NCBI RefSeq assembly: GCF_028583545.1
Contig: NZ_CP087106.1
Coordinates: forward strand, 1,990,501 to 2,054,500
Direction of reading: 5' to 3'
Length of the DNA: 64,000 bases
Source: Methylobacterium sp. NMS14P
GTDB lineage: Bacteria; Pseudomonadota; Alphaproteobacteria; Rhizobiales; Beijerinckiaceae
Below the pieces are notes generated by a model that saw only the letters and a program-made list of their open reading frames with translations, ran no database searches and was not told the DNA's origin. A program made the translations under genes and the position numbers. Position 1 is the first letter of the stretch. The number at the start of each line of letters is the position of its first letter. Positions 10,194 through 18,555 of this stretch are shown piece after piece.

Positions 10194-13100
10194 TCAGGCC
10201 GCGCGCAGCACCGCGATCTCGTCGATCGTGGCGGCCGCCTGGGCCCGGAGCGCGGACAGCAGCGCGGTGACGTCGTCGCCGGCGCGGCAGGCCGTCTCGA
10301 AGGCCCGGCAGGTCGCGGCCAGATCCACGAAGCCGATCATGCTGGCCGCCGACACCATGGCGTGCGCGTCCCCCATCAGCCGCGTCCGGTCGCCGTCGGG
10401 CGCCGCCGGCCCGAACCGCTCCGCGAGTTCCTTCGCCAGCATCGCCAGGAGATCGCCCATCCGCGCCTGACCGACCATCGCGGTCATCTCGTCCAGGGTG
10501 GCGCGGTCGATCGTGCCTCCCCGGCGCGGCGGCTCCGCGCGGGGACCCGCCCAGCGGTCGATCGCGGCGAGCAGCGCGTCCGCGCGGAACGGCTTGCCGA
10601 TATGGTCGTCGAGCCCGGCGGCGCGCAATTCGGCCACCTGCTGCGGCAGGACGTTCGCCGTCATCGCGAGGATCGGCAGGCGGCCGGCGCCGCCGCCCAG
10701 GGCGCGGATCCGCCGGGTCGCCGCGATGCCGTCCATCACGGGCATCTGCACGTCCATCAGCACGAGATCGTAGGACCGCGCCTGGACGGCCGCCACCGCG
10801 GCGACCCCGTCGGCCACCACGTCCACCGCGTGCCCGGCGCGCTCCAGGATCATCCGGGCGAGGTCCTGGTTGAGCGGCACGTCCTCGGCCAGGAGCAGGC
10901 GGCGGCCGGTCGCGCGGGCGATCGCCGAGGCCGGCGCGGTCTCGCGGGCCGGCGGGACGGCGGCGGGCAGGTCGGCCTCGAACCAGAAGGTCGAGCCGTG
11001 CCCGACCGTGCTCGCGACGCCGATCGTCCCGCCCATCAGCGTGACGAGGGACTTCGAGATGGCGAGCCCCAGCCCGGTGCCGCCGTACTCGCGGCTGATC
11101 GAGCCGTCGACCTGCGAGAAGCGCCGGAACAGGCGGTCGCACTTGCCGGTCGGGATGCCGATGCCGGTATCGCGGACCGCGAAGCGCAGCCGCGTCCCGC
11201 CCGTCGCGCTGGCGGCGTCCGGGCTGACCCGGACCGACAGGTCGATGCCGCCCGACGCGGTGAACTTCATGGCGTTGTTGAGCAGGTTGAGCAGGATCTG
11301 CCGGAGGCGGTCCTCGTCGCCCTCGACCCAGTCGGGCAGGCCCGGGCCGTGGGCGACCGTGAGGGCGAGCCCCTTGCGCTCCGCGGAGGGGCGCACGATC
11401 GACACCGCGTTGTCGATCAGCGCCTCCAGGGCGAAGGGCCGGGGCACGATCTCGATCTGGCCGGCCTCGACCTTCGAGAAGTCGAGGACGTCGTTGACCA
11501 CCGTCAGGAGCGCGGCCCCGGCGGTGCGGATCCGGTCGGCGTTCCGGCGCGCCGCCGGGCCGAGATCCGTCCCGTCGAGGAGCAGGTCGGCGTAGCCGAT
11601 CACCCCGTTCAGCGGGGTGCGGATCTCGTGGCTCATGGCGGCGAGGAACTCGCTCTTGGCCGCGCTCGCCCGCTCCGCCTCCAGGCACGCGGCGTCGGCC
11701 GCCGCCTTGGCGGCGAGGAGCGCCGCCTCGGCAACCTTGCGGGCGGTGACGTCGATGTTGAGGCCGATCATCCGCCGCGTCTGCCCGGGCGCGCCGCGCC
11801 CGACGCCGTTGATCCAGCGCACCCCGCCGTCCGGGGTGGGGACGCGGAACTCGATCGAGAAGGTCTCCCCCGCGGCCGCGGCCGCCGCGGCGATCTGCAG
11901 CGCCCGCTCGCCGTCGGCGCGGTCGATCAGGGCGAGCCAGTCCCGGGTGTCGAGGGCGTGGTCCCGGTCGGTCTCGATGCCGTGGAGCCGCGCGCTCTCG
12001 GGGGACCACTCGATCCGGCCGTTGTCGAGGTCGAGGTGCCACGTCCCGGCATGGGCGGCCTGCTGGGCGAGGTGCAGCAGGCTGCTGGCATCCTCCACCT
12101 CGCGCCGGGCGGTGACGATCTCGTCGATGTCGAGGGCGGTGCCGAGCATGCCCACCCTGGTCTCGCCCTGCCAGATCGGCAGGAGCACGATCTTGTGCCA
12201 GCGGTAGCGGCCGTCGTGCCGCTGCAGGCGGCCCTCGACCTCGTAGGGCGCGCGGCAAGTGGGGGCTTCCGACCACAGCCGCTCCATCCGCTCCGTGTCG
12301 TCGGGATGGGTCCGGGCGATCCGGGCGGCGCGCGTCGGGCCGATCGGGCCGTAGTAATCCTCGAAGCGCCGGTTGACGTAGGAGGCGTCGCCGGTCTCCG
12401 CGCTAGCGATCCAGACGAGCTGCGGAAGCGCGTCCGCCAGGGCGCGGTAGCGGGCCTCGCTCAACCGCAGGGCGTCCTCCGCGGCCTTGCGGGCGCTCAC
12501 GTCGCGCAGGGTCGCGACGTAGCCGTCCGGGGCGCCGGTCGCCCGGTCGTGGGTCAGGCTGAACGAGATCTCCAGCCAGACCCAGTGCCCGTCCCGGTGC
12601 CGGTAGCGCTGGGAGGTCAGGGCGCGGGCCGCGCGCCCGCCGGTGAGGTCGTCGAGGACGCGGCGGTAGTCGCCGACCTCGTCGGGATGGACGAAGTCGA
12701 GGGGATGGGTACCGATCAGGTCCTGCGGGTCGTAGCCCAGGACGGCGCGCACCGCCGGCGAGACGTAGCGGCGGCGGGCGGTCAGGTCGGACCAGATGAT
12801 GATGTCGGTGGCGTTCTCGGCCAGCAGCCGGTAGCGGCGCTCGCTCTCCTCCAGGTCCCGCTCGGCGATCCGGTTCTGGGTCACGTCGCCGAAGGTCAGG
12901 ACCGTGCCGCCGTCCGGCAGGGCCGCGCACCGGACCTCCAGGATCAGGCCGCTGGGCAGGCGCCAGTCGAACAGCGGCGGCAGCGCGCCGCGCGCGCCCG
13001 TTCCGAGGCCCGGATCGGACCCGGCCTCCGCGAAGTCGCCGCGGGCCCGCTGGTAGGCGTGGATGTCCGGGAGGGCGACGCCGGCCCGCAGGACGTCGTC

Positions 13101-13661
13101 CGGCAGGTCGAGGAGGTCGGCGGCGCTCCGGTTGAACGCGCGCACCCGCTGGTCGGCATCGAGGACGACGAGGCCCTGGTCCATGCTGTCCAGCGTGCCG
13201 CGCAGGATCATGTCGGTCTCGCGCGCCCGCCGCTCCGACTGGACGAGGTCGGTCACGTCGAGCAGCAGGCCGTGCAGGGCGACGAGGGTGCCGTCGGGCC
13301 CGAGCTCGGGCAGTCCCTGGATGATCGCGTCCAGCACGGTCCCGTCCGGGCGGACGAAGCGGGCCCGCGCCTGGTAGGGGACCGCCGGCCGGCTTCCCTC
13401 CAGGATCCCCTCGAGCCGCGCGACCAGGGTGGCACGATCGTCCGGATGATAGCAGGCGACGTGCTCGGCGAGCGGCAGGTCGCACGCGCCGGGCGTCCCG
13501 AGCAGCCGCGCGAGATTCGCCGACCGGGTCACCCGGCGGGTGCGCGGATCGAGACGCCACTGCCCGAAGCCGGGGGCGCCGTCCCAGGATGCAGGCTCGC
13601 CCGCGGTTTGGGGCGAAGCGGGATCCGGCGGCGCGGCCGGGCGGGTCGCGTCAGTCTGCAT
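10194..13661 (-). CDS. Multi-PAS hybrid sensor histidine kinase with receiver and Hpt domains
   Basis: A single 1155-residue protein (ATG at 13661, AAGGG upstream; an upstream ATG at 13793 is possible) carries a full phosphorelay. The order is about five PAS/PAC modules (first 650 residues), HisKA with phospho-acceptor [11 protein letters not shown], and HATPase_c (N box [26 protein letters not shown]). A receiver follows ([11 protein letters not shown], Lys in IGKPF), then a C-terminal Hpt with His in [15 protein letters not shown]. There are no membrane helices, so it senses in the cytoplasm. A separate output regulator is not encoded next to it. The TetR gene upstream is on the same strand but 200 bases away. 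Confidence 0.93.
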   Translation of the reverse strand: MQTDATRPAAPPDPASPQTAGEPASWDGAPGFGQWRLDPRTRRVTRSANLARLLGTPGACDLPLAEHVACYHPDDRATLVARLEGILEGSRPAVPYQARARFVRPDGTVLDAIIQGLPELGPDGTLVALHGLLLDVTDLVQSERRARETDMILRGTLDSMDQGLVVLDADQRVRAFNRSAADLLDLPDDVLRAGVALPDIHAYQRARGDFAEAGSDPGLGTGARGALPPLFDWRLPSGLILEVRCAALPDGGTVLTFGDVTQNRIAERDLEESERRYRLLAENATDIIIWSDLTARRRYVSPAVRAVLGYDPQDLIGTHPLDFVHPDEVGDYRRVLDDLTGGRAARALTSQRYRHRDGHWVWLEISFSLTHDRATGAPDGYVATLRDVSARKAAEDALRLSEARYRALADALPQLVWIASAETGDASYVNRRFEDYYGPIGPTRAARIARTHPDDTERMERLWSEAPTCRAPYEVEGRLQRHDGRYRWHKIVLLPIWQGETRVGMLGTALDIDEIVTARREVEDASSLLHLAQQAAHAGTWHLDLDNGRIEWSPESARLHGIETDRDHALDTRDWLALIDRADGERALQIAAAAAAAGETFSIEFRVPTPDGGVRWINGVGRGAPGQTRRMIGLNIDVTARKVAEAALLAAKAAADAACLEAERASAAKSEFLAAMSHEIRTPLNGVIGYADLLLDGTDLGPAARRNADRIRTAGAALLTVVNDVLDFSKVEAGQIEIVPRPFALEALIDNAVSIVRPSAERKGLALTVAHGPGLPDWVEGDEDRLRQILLNLLNNAMKFTASGGIDLSVRVSPDAASATGGTRLRFAVRDTGIGIPTGKCDRLFRRFSQVDGSISREYGGTGLGLAISKSLVTLMGGTIGVASTVGHGSTFWFEADLPAAVPPARETAPASAIARATGRRLLLAEDVPLNQDLARMILERAGHAVDVVADGVAAVAAVQARSYDLVLMDVQMPVMDGIAATRRIRALGGGAGRLPILAMTANVLPQQVAELRAAGLDDHIGKPFRADALLAAIDRWAGPRAEPPRRGGTIDRATLDEMTAMVGQARMGDLLAMLAKELAERFGPAAPDGDRTRLMGDAHAMVSAASMIGFVDLAATCRAFETACRAGDDVTALLSALRAQAAATIDEIAVLRAA

Positions 13662-13863
13662 CGGCCCTTGGGGATCCCCACCGCCGGCGCGGATCGCGCC
13701 CGGGCGCGCCGGCGGCGCGCATCGGGACGAAACTGCTCGCGCGATGGTTGCGGATTCCTTGCCGGCACCGTGCGGCATTCGGCGCCGGTCCACCCGACGA
13801 TCACGATCGCTTGAGGGGCTGGCGCGCCGCGGCCGGCTCCTCGACGCGGGAGCGGGTGCGGCC

Positions 13864-14409
13864 CTACCGCACCAGCCGCTCCACGATCGCCCGCACCTGC
13901 GCCCGATCCGCCGGCTGCGGGTCGACCGAGCGGTGGATCGTCAGGCCCTCGATCATCGCGTCGAGGGCCTTGGCGGTCTCCGGCGCGAAGTGCCGCCCCA
14001 GGGCGGCCCGGCTCTTGGCCATCCAGTCCTGCATGACCCGGCGCAGCGGCGGGTTCCGGGCCGCGAAGGCGTAGAGTTCGTAGCTCAGCAGCATCGTGCG
14101 CGGGCTCGCCCAGAGGTCGCTCACGATCAGGTCGACCACGGCCTCGCAGGCCTCGTCGACAGTCGCGGCCGCGGAGAGCCGGTCTGCGAACCGCGCCGAG
14201 ACCGTGTCGGCGAGCCCGGTGAACGCCTCCGTCAGCAGCGCGTCGAGGCTGTCGAAATGGTAGGTCATGGAGCCGAGCGGCACGTCGGCCGCCGCCGCGA
14301 CCCGGCGGTGGGTGGTGCCGGCGACGCCGTGCTCGGCGACGACGTCGAGGGTCGCCTGGATGATGCGCGCCCGGCGATCCGGGTCGAAACGGCGCTGGGC
14401 GGCGGGCAA
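13864..14409 (-). CDS. TetR/AcrR-family transcriptional regulator
   Basis: The protein of 181 residues has an N-terminal TetR helix-turn-helix ([19 protein letters not shown], then [16 protein letters not shown]) and a divergent ligand-binding half. It is divergently arranged with the sugar O-acetyltransferase gene. The gap between them holds an AT-rich 20-bp inverted repeat at 14465-14484, a good autoregulatory operator. The effector is unknown. Confidence 0.9.
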   Translation of the reverse strand: MPAAQRRFDPDRRARIIQATLDVVAEHGVAGTTHRRVAAAADVPLGSMTYHFDSLDALLTEAFTGLADTVSARFADRLSAAATVDEACEAVVDLIVSDLWASPRTMLLSYELYAFAARNPPLRRVMQDWMAKSRAALGRHFAPETAKALDAMIEGLTIHRSVDPQPADRAQVRAIVERLVR

Positions 14410-14464
14410 GCAGACCTCCTCGGATCCGGTTCAGGGCAGCCGGGCCGTGGCGCGCACGGCCTTG

Positions 14465-14484
14465 ATATGTACATATGTACGCAT
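14465..14484. promoter_or_regulatory. Inverted-repeat operator between tetR and maa
   Basis: The 20 bases form an inverted repeat AT-NN-GTACAT/ATGTAC-NN-AT. The core GTACATATGTAC is a perfect 12-base palindrome in otherwise GC-rich DNA. It sits 56 bases before the divergent TetR start and 88 bases before the acetyltransferase start. This is the expected place for TetR control of both genes. Confidence 0.7.
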
Positions 14485-14572
14485 AGCTAGGGCCCGCGGT
14501 GCCGGCGCCTCCGGCCCGCACGGGGGCACCGGGCCGGAGGCGGCCCGACGCGGCCGGAGGGAGGTCCTCACC

Positions 14573-15136
14573 ATGAAGACAGAGATCATGAAGACCCAGA
14601 AGCAGAAGATGCTGGCCGGCGAGCTGTACTGCGCCGACGACCCGGAACTGGCCGCCGACAACCGGCGCATCTCGGAATGGATGGACCGGTATAACGCCAC
14701 GCAGACGCGGAGCCAGCCCGAGCGGCAGGCTCTCCTGGAGGAGGCCTTCGCGCGGGTCGGCCCGGGCTGCAACATCCGGCCGCCGTTCCACTGCGACTAC
14801 GGCTACAACATCAGCCTGGGCCGCGGCGTGTTCCTGAACTTCGGGTGCGCCATCCTCGACGTGATGTCGGTCACGATCGGCGACCTGACGCAGATCGGCA
14901 CGGCCGTGCAGATCCTGACACCCGATCATCCGCGCGACCCGGCGCAGCGGCGGCAGATGCTGGAATTCGCCCGCCCGGTGGTGATCGGCGCCAATGTCTG
15001 GATCGGCAGCGGCGCGATCATCCTCCCCGGGGTCACGATCGGCGACGACGCGATCGTCGGGGCGGGCAGCGTGGTGACGCGCGACGTCCCGGCCGGCGCC
15101 ATTGTGGTGGGGAACCCGGCCCGGCCGCGGCCATGA
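14573..15136 (+). CDS. maa: Maltose/galactoside O-acetyltransferase family protein
   Basis: The 187-residue protein has the N-terminal Mac domain ([19 protein letters not shown]) followed by left-handed beta-helix hexapeptide repeats ([19 protein letters not shown], then [20 protein letters not shown]). It ends with the usual VVGNPARP. The catalytic His of the family is visible in PDHPRDP. It should transfer acetyl from acetyl-CoA to a sugar hydroxyl. The acceptor (maltose, galactoside or a Nod-type oligosaccharide) cannot be told. Start chosen at the first Met-Lys; a second ATGAAGAC follows 15 bases later. Confidence 0.87.
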   Translation: MKTEIMKTQKQKMLAGELYCADDPELAADNRRISEWMDRYNATQTRSQPERQALLEEAFARVGPGCNIRPPFHCDYGYNISLGRGVFLNFGCAILDVMSVTIGDLTQIGTAVQILTPDHPRDPAQRRQMLEFARPVVIGANVWIGSGAIILPGVTIGDDAIVGAGSVVTRDVPAGAIVVGNPARPRP

Positions 15137-15496
15137 GGGGATGAGGACGCGCGGGCGCGCTGCGCCGGGTGCGTGCTGTGCGGGGCGCCTGCTGCGCGGT
15201 TCGCCGGTCCGGCCGCGTCGGCCCCGGCCCCGGCGCCGCGTGCGCCGGGTCCCCGTGCGGGCCGGATCTGCCGCGGACGCCGACGGCCCGGTCGTGAACG
15301 GCCCGTGCGGTCGCGCGGCCGAGCCGGGCGGCCCCGCGGTCGCCGGCCGCGGGTCGGACGGGGCCGATACCGGGATCGAGAGGCCGGCACCGGACAGCCT
15401 GCATCGAGGCCGGCAAGGCCGCGCCAGTCCAGCGGTCCGGTGCGGCCCGGCCCCTCGCCCGCAGCGGTCGCGGTCGGGCGCCGGGCGGAGGCGGGA
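15137..15496. other. Gene-free GC-rich spacer between convergent genes
   Basis: About 360 bases between the convergent stops of maa and the porin gene. It is made almost only of G and C, with no Shine-Dalgarno-led ORF and no T-tract terminator that I can see. Confidence 0.45.
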
Positions 15497-17203
15497 TCAG
15501 TCCTTGCGGACCGGGGCCGCCGTCTCGCCGAAGCCGAAATCCGCCAGCCGGTAGGAGAGCTGCGCGAAGCCGCCGTAGCGGCCGGTCTCGAACTTCATCG
15601 GGCTGGGCGCCAGGAACGGGAAGGCCGTCGTGTGCGCCCTGTCGGCCTGGAGCTGCCAGTAGCGGCCGCCGACGCCGACGCTGACGGACGGCGTCAGGTC
15701 GTACGCGATGATCCCCTCCAGGAAGTAGCCGTCGCCGTGGCCGGCTTCCGGCCCCGGATTGATGTCGGGCCGCAGCCAGTGCCGGTCGACGCCGCTCAGG
15801 CTCACGACCGGCAGGTAGGCGCCCTCCAGGCTGACCCGGATCCGGTCGAACCGCGCCTCGCCGATCACGCCGACGCGCAGCGCGTTCCACTGCATGGTCT
15901 CACCCAGCGTCTTCGTGCCGGTCGTGTACGGCCGGGCGCAGGGCGCCCCGCCCGCCACCTGGCGGCAGCCGTAGCCGTTATACAGTTCGGAGGCGAACTG
16001 GTACCCGATGAAGCCGCCGAGCTTGTACCCGTCCCGGCGCAGCACGTCGTAGCCGAAATCGACCGCGCCGTAGCCGACGTCGCCGTCCTTGATCGGCGAC
16101 AGCGTCTTCGAGTAGCGGCGCAGGGCGGGCGGGAAGTCCTCGTCGACCAGGCGTCCGCCCGTGACGCCGCCCGTCCCGAGGAAGCCCTTGGCGAACAGGC
16201 CCGTGGGATTGTGCTCGAGCCGGGCGAAGCTCTCGCCGGCATGGGCCTGGGCGTTGGCGTAGGTCAGGCGGGAATTGAGCTGGCCCGGCGCGTCGGGGTC
16301 GCCGAGCTTCTCGCGCGGGGTCCCGGCGCTGAAGAAGTAGCGCAGGCCGCCCTCGAAATCCCAGGTCGCCGGGCCGGCCAGCGCCACCGGCGGCAGGTCG
16401 GGCAGCCCGGCTCCGAACCGGTAGTTGAGGCCGACGCGGGCCAGGAGGCCGTCCGTCGCGACGCGCGAGCCGGCGTGATAGCCGGTCAGCACGCGATAGG
16501 ACGGGCCCGGGAGGACCGCCCGGGTGCCGAGATCGTAGTAGAGGCCCTCGACCTTGGCGGAGAGGTGCTGGCTGAAGGCGTGCTCGATGCCGGCGCCGGC
16601 CACGTAGCCCGCGCGCGCGCCGCCCTGTCGCCCGTCGAACAGCGGCAGGCCGGACAGCGACAGGTTGTTGTCGGTCCGGACATGGCCCACCGCGAGGCCG
16701 CCCGTAGCGTAGACCAGGGTGCGGTCGACGGCGAAGCCGACCCGGCCGCGGACGGTGGTGAGTTCGTCCAGCCTCTGGCCGGAATGGGCGACGCTGCGGT
16801 TATAGAAGCCGCCGCCCGCGGCCGGGAAGGTGCCCTCCCGGCGGTCGTAGCCCCACAGCCGGGTGAACTGGTAATCCGCCGCGGCGCCGGCGACGAAGCC
16901 GGAATTCAGCTGCCAATCGTAGCCGGCCTCGGCGCCGCCGACGAAGCTCGCGTCCGAGGCCCGCTTCGCCGGGATGACCGGGCAGTACCGGGCGCCGGGC
17001 TGCCCGCCCGGGCCCGTGCACACGAACTGCGTGGCGCGGTCCAGGGCGCCGTAGCCGGCGAACAGGCCGGCATGCGCGCCGGTCCAGGAGAACACCGGCA
17101 GCGCGGCCGGCGCTGCCGGCGGGGCTCGCCGCGGAAGGTCCGCCGCCAGCGCGGTCTGCGACAGGAGGCAGAGAAGAAGTCCAGAACCCGAGATTCGATA
17201 CAT
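15497..17203 (-). CDS. Two-part outer-membrane beta-barrel protein
   Basis: ATG at 17203 starts a clean signal peptide (MYRISGSGLLLCLLSQTALAAD). Roughly residues 35-285 match the Omp25/31-type porin-like domain of Rhizobiales (FSWTGAHAGLFAGYG, then TTVRGRVGFAVDRTLVYATGG, ending LLARVGLNYRFG). A second barrel-like half follows (WDFEGGLRYFFSAG, GYGAVDFGYDVLR, GGFIGYQFASELYNGYGCRQ) and ends in a strand terminating DFGFG. The second half has the look of the omptin-like barrel group, but I cannot confirm protease residues. At 568 residues it is about twice a normal Omp25. It faces an AT-rich upstream region. Confidence 0.75.
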   Translation of the reverse strand: MYRISGSGLLLCLLSQTALAADLPRRAPPAAPAALPVFSWTGAHAGLFAGYGALDRATQFVCTGPGGQPGARYCPVIPAKRASDASFVGGAEAGYDWQLNSGFVAGAAADYQFTRLWGYDRREGTFPAAGGGFYNRSVAHSGQRLDELTTVRGRVGFAVDRTLVYATGGLAVGHVRTDNNLSLSGLPLFDGRQGGARAGYVAGAGIEHAFSQHLSAKVEGLYYDLGTRAVLPGPSYRVLTGYHAGSRVATDGLLARVGLNYRFGAGLPDLPPVALAGPATWDFEGGLRYFFSAGTPREKLGDPDAPGQLNSRLTYANAQAHAGESFARLEHNPTGLFAKGFLGTGGVTGGRLVDEDFPPALRRYSKTLSPIKDGDVGYGAVDFGYDVLRRDGYKLGGFIGYQFASELYNGYGCRQVAGGAPCARPYTTGTKTLGETMQWNALRVGVIGEARFDRIRVSLEGAYLPVVSLSGVDRHWLRPDINPGPEAGHGDGYFLEGIIAYDLTPSVSVGVGGRYWQLQADRAHTTAFPFLAPSPMKFETGRYGGFAQLSYRLADFGFGETAAPVRKD

Positions 17204-17752
17204 GAGAAATCCCCCGTCGTGCGTAATCGAGAGCGCCGACGTCATGTTCTCGTTGTCGCTCAGTGCGATGCTTGAAATGAAACGTCTGCCGATTGCGCGC
17301 AGTCACTGCGATGACCGGCTATGGCTACGGCATATTTTCTCGATTCTGAAGATGTGAAGTTCTTTGCGATCGTCGCTCGAGCAAGAATGTCAATGTCATG
17401 GACGTAAAAATTGTGGCGACTTGAACTGATAGATGGCGTTGTAATCAGAGATGTCGCGTAATTTCTTGGCCTTATGGTCCGTGAGTAGTTGGTAAGTTTT
17501 TCCCCGCGTTCCGCGCGAAGTGATCTGATTTTGCCGGCGGCTGATGCGTTCGTGCATCACCGGGTTGCGACCCGTCGACCGCTGCCCCGGATCGGCGGCA
17601 GGACCGGGGCCTCGATCCGCTCGGGCGCGATCCGCGGAACCATCCGGGCGGCCCGCGTCTTCCTGGGCGGGTCGACGGGCGGATCGGGTCCGGCCGCGAG
17701 CCTGCTGACAACGCCCGCCCGTCTTTCCGGGCGGCGAGAGAGGACACTTCCC
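17204..17752. other. AT-rich divergent intergenic region
   Basis: About 550 bases between the divergent porin and Met/His/Arg-rich genes. Bases 17260-17480 are clearly lower in GC than the surroundings and likely carry the strong porin promoter. No gene-like frame and no tRNA-like or terminator structure was found. Confidence 0.45.
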
Positions 17753-18031
17753 GTGCGTTCAACGATCATCACCGCCGCCCTGCTGGCGGTCTTCGGCTCC
17801 GCCTTCGCGATCCCGGCCTCCGCCGCGCCGATCGGCCCCGGCACCGGCGTGTCGGCGCCCGCCGACATGGTCTCGACGGTCCAGATGGATCCGGTGGAGC
17901 GCCACATGATGCGCCGTCGCATGGAGCGTCGGATGATGCGCCACCGGATGGAGCGCCACATGATGCATCGGGAGATGCGCCGCGAGATGCGCCACCGCGA
18001 GATGCGCCGCGAGATGATGCGCCGCATGTGA
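17753..18031 (+). CDS. Small exported Met/Arg/His-rich repeat protein
   Basis: The GTG start at 17753 follows AGAGAGGA by a good distance. The 92-residue product has a signal peptide (ALLAVFGSAFAIPASAAP). Its mature half is then built almost only of Met, Arg, His and Glu in irregular MERHMMRRRMER / MHREMRRE repeats. Nothing enzymatic is present. Met/His-rich periplasmic tails often bind copper or silver, but that is inference from composition alone. It lies upstream of another small exported repeat protein in the same direction. Confidence 0.65.
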   Translation: MRSTIITAALLAVFGSAFAIPASAAPIGPGTGVSAPADMVSTVQMDPVERHMMRRRMERRMMRHRMERHMMHREMRREMRHREMRREMMRRM

Positions 18032-18193
18032 CGGGCGTCCGCGCCGGGGCGGCGATCGCCCCGGCGCGGGTCGTGGAAGATCCGCGATGCGGGGCTGCGC
18101 GGGGGCGGGACCGGCCGAGGCTGCCACGTCCGAGGCGATCGAACCATCCGCGCCCCGACGCGTTTCTGGCCACCGAAAGGGAGGATTGGTACG

Positions 18194-18514
18194 ATGAAGG
18201 CGATTCTGGCAGCGGCCGCGGTGAGCCTCGGCATTCTGGGCGTGGTCGGCCCGGTCTCCGCGCAGCCCCGCCCCGACTACGACGATTATGGCGGCGGCCG
18301 CGGTTACCGCGATCGTGGCGATTACGATTACCGGGACCGTGGCTACCGCGATCGGGACGATTACCGCGGCCGCGCCAATTACGGGTTCGACGAGCGCGAG
18401 TACCTGCGCTGCAACCCCGACGTTCGCCGCGCCGTGGCCAACGGCCAGATGGAATCGGGCGCCGCCCACTACAAAGTGTTCGGGCGCCGCGAGGGCCGGC
18501 GGCTGAGCTGCTGA
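18194..18514 (+). CDS. Small exported Tyr/Asp/Arg-repeat protein with NPDV domain
   Basis: 106 residues: a signal peptide ending VSAQ, then a low-complexity Tyr-Arg-Asp repeat (DYDYRDRGYRDRDDYRGR). A compact C-terminal module follows: YLRCNPDVRRAVANGQ, then HYKVFGRREGRRLSC. That module resembles the NPDV...HY..FG..EGR repeat seen in many secreted alphaproteobacterial proteins of unknown role. Two Cys residues in it could form a disulfide. AAAGGGAGG precedes the start. Confidence 0.7.
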   Translation: MKAILAAAAVSLGILGVVGPVSAQPRPDYDDYGGGRGYRDRGDYDYRDRGYRDRDDYRGRANYGFDEREYLRCNPDVRRAVANGQMESGAAHYKVFGRREGRRLSC

Positions 18515-18555
18515 CCGGCTGCTGACCGGATCGGCCGGCTCCCGGCCGGGCGCGC

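Noticed and set aside
9792..13814. A 1340-codon open frame on the plus strand
   Set aside because: It is antisense to the hybrid kinase and made of Arg/Gly/Ala-rich shadow sequence; the kinase frame has unmistakable domains.
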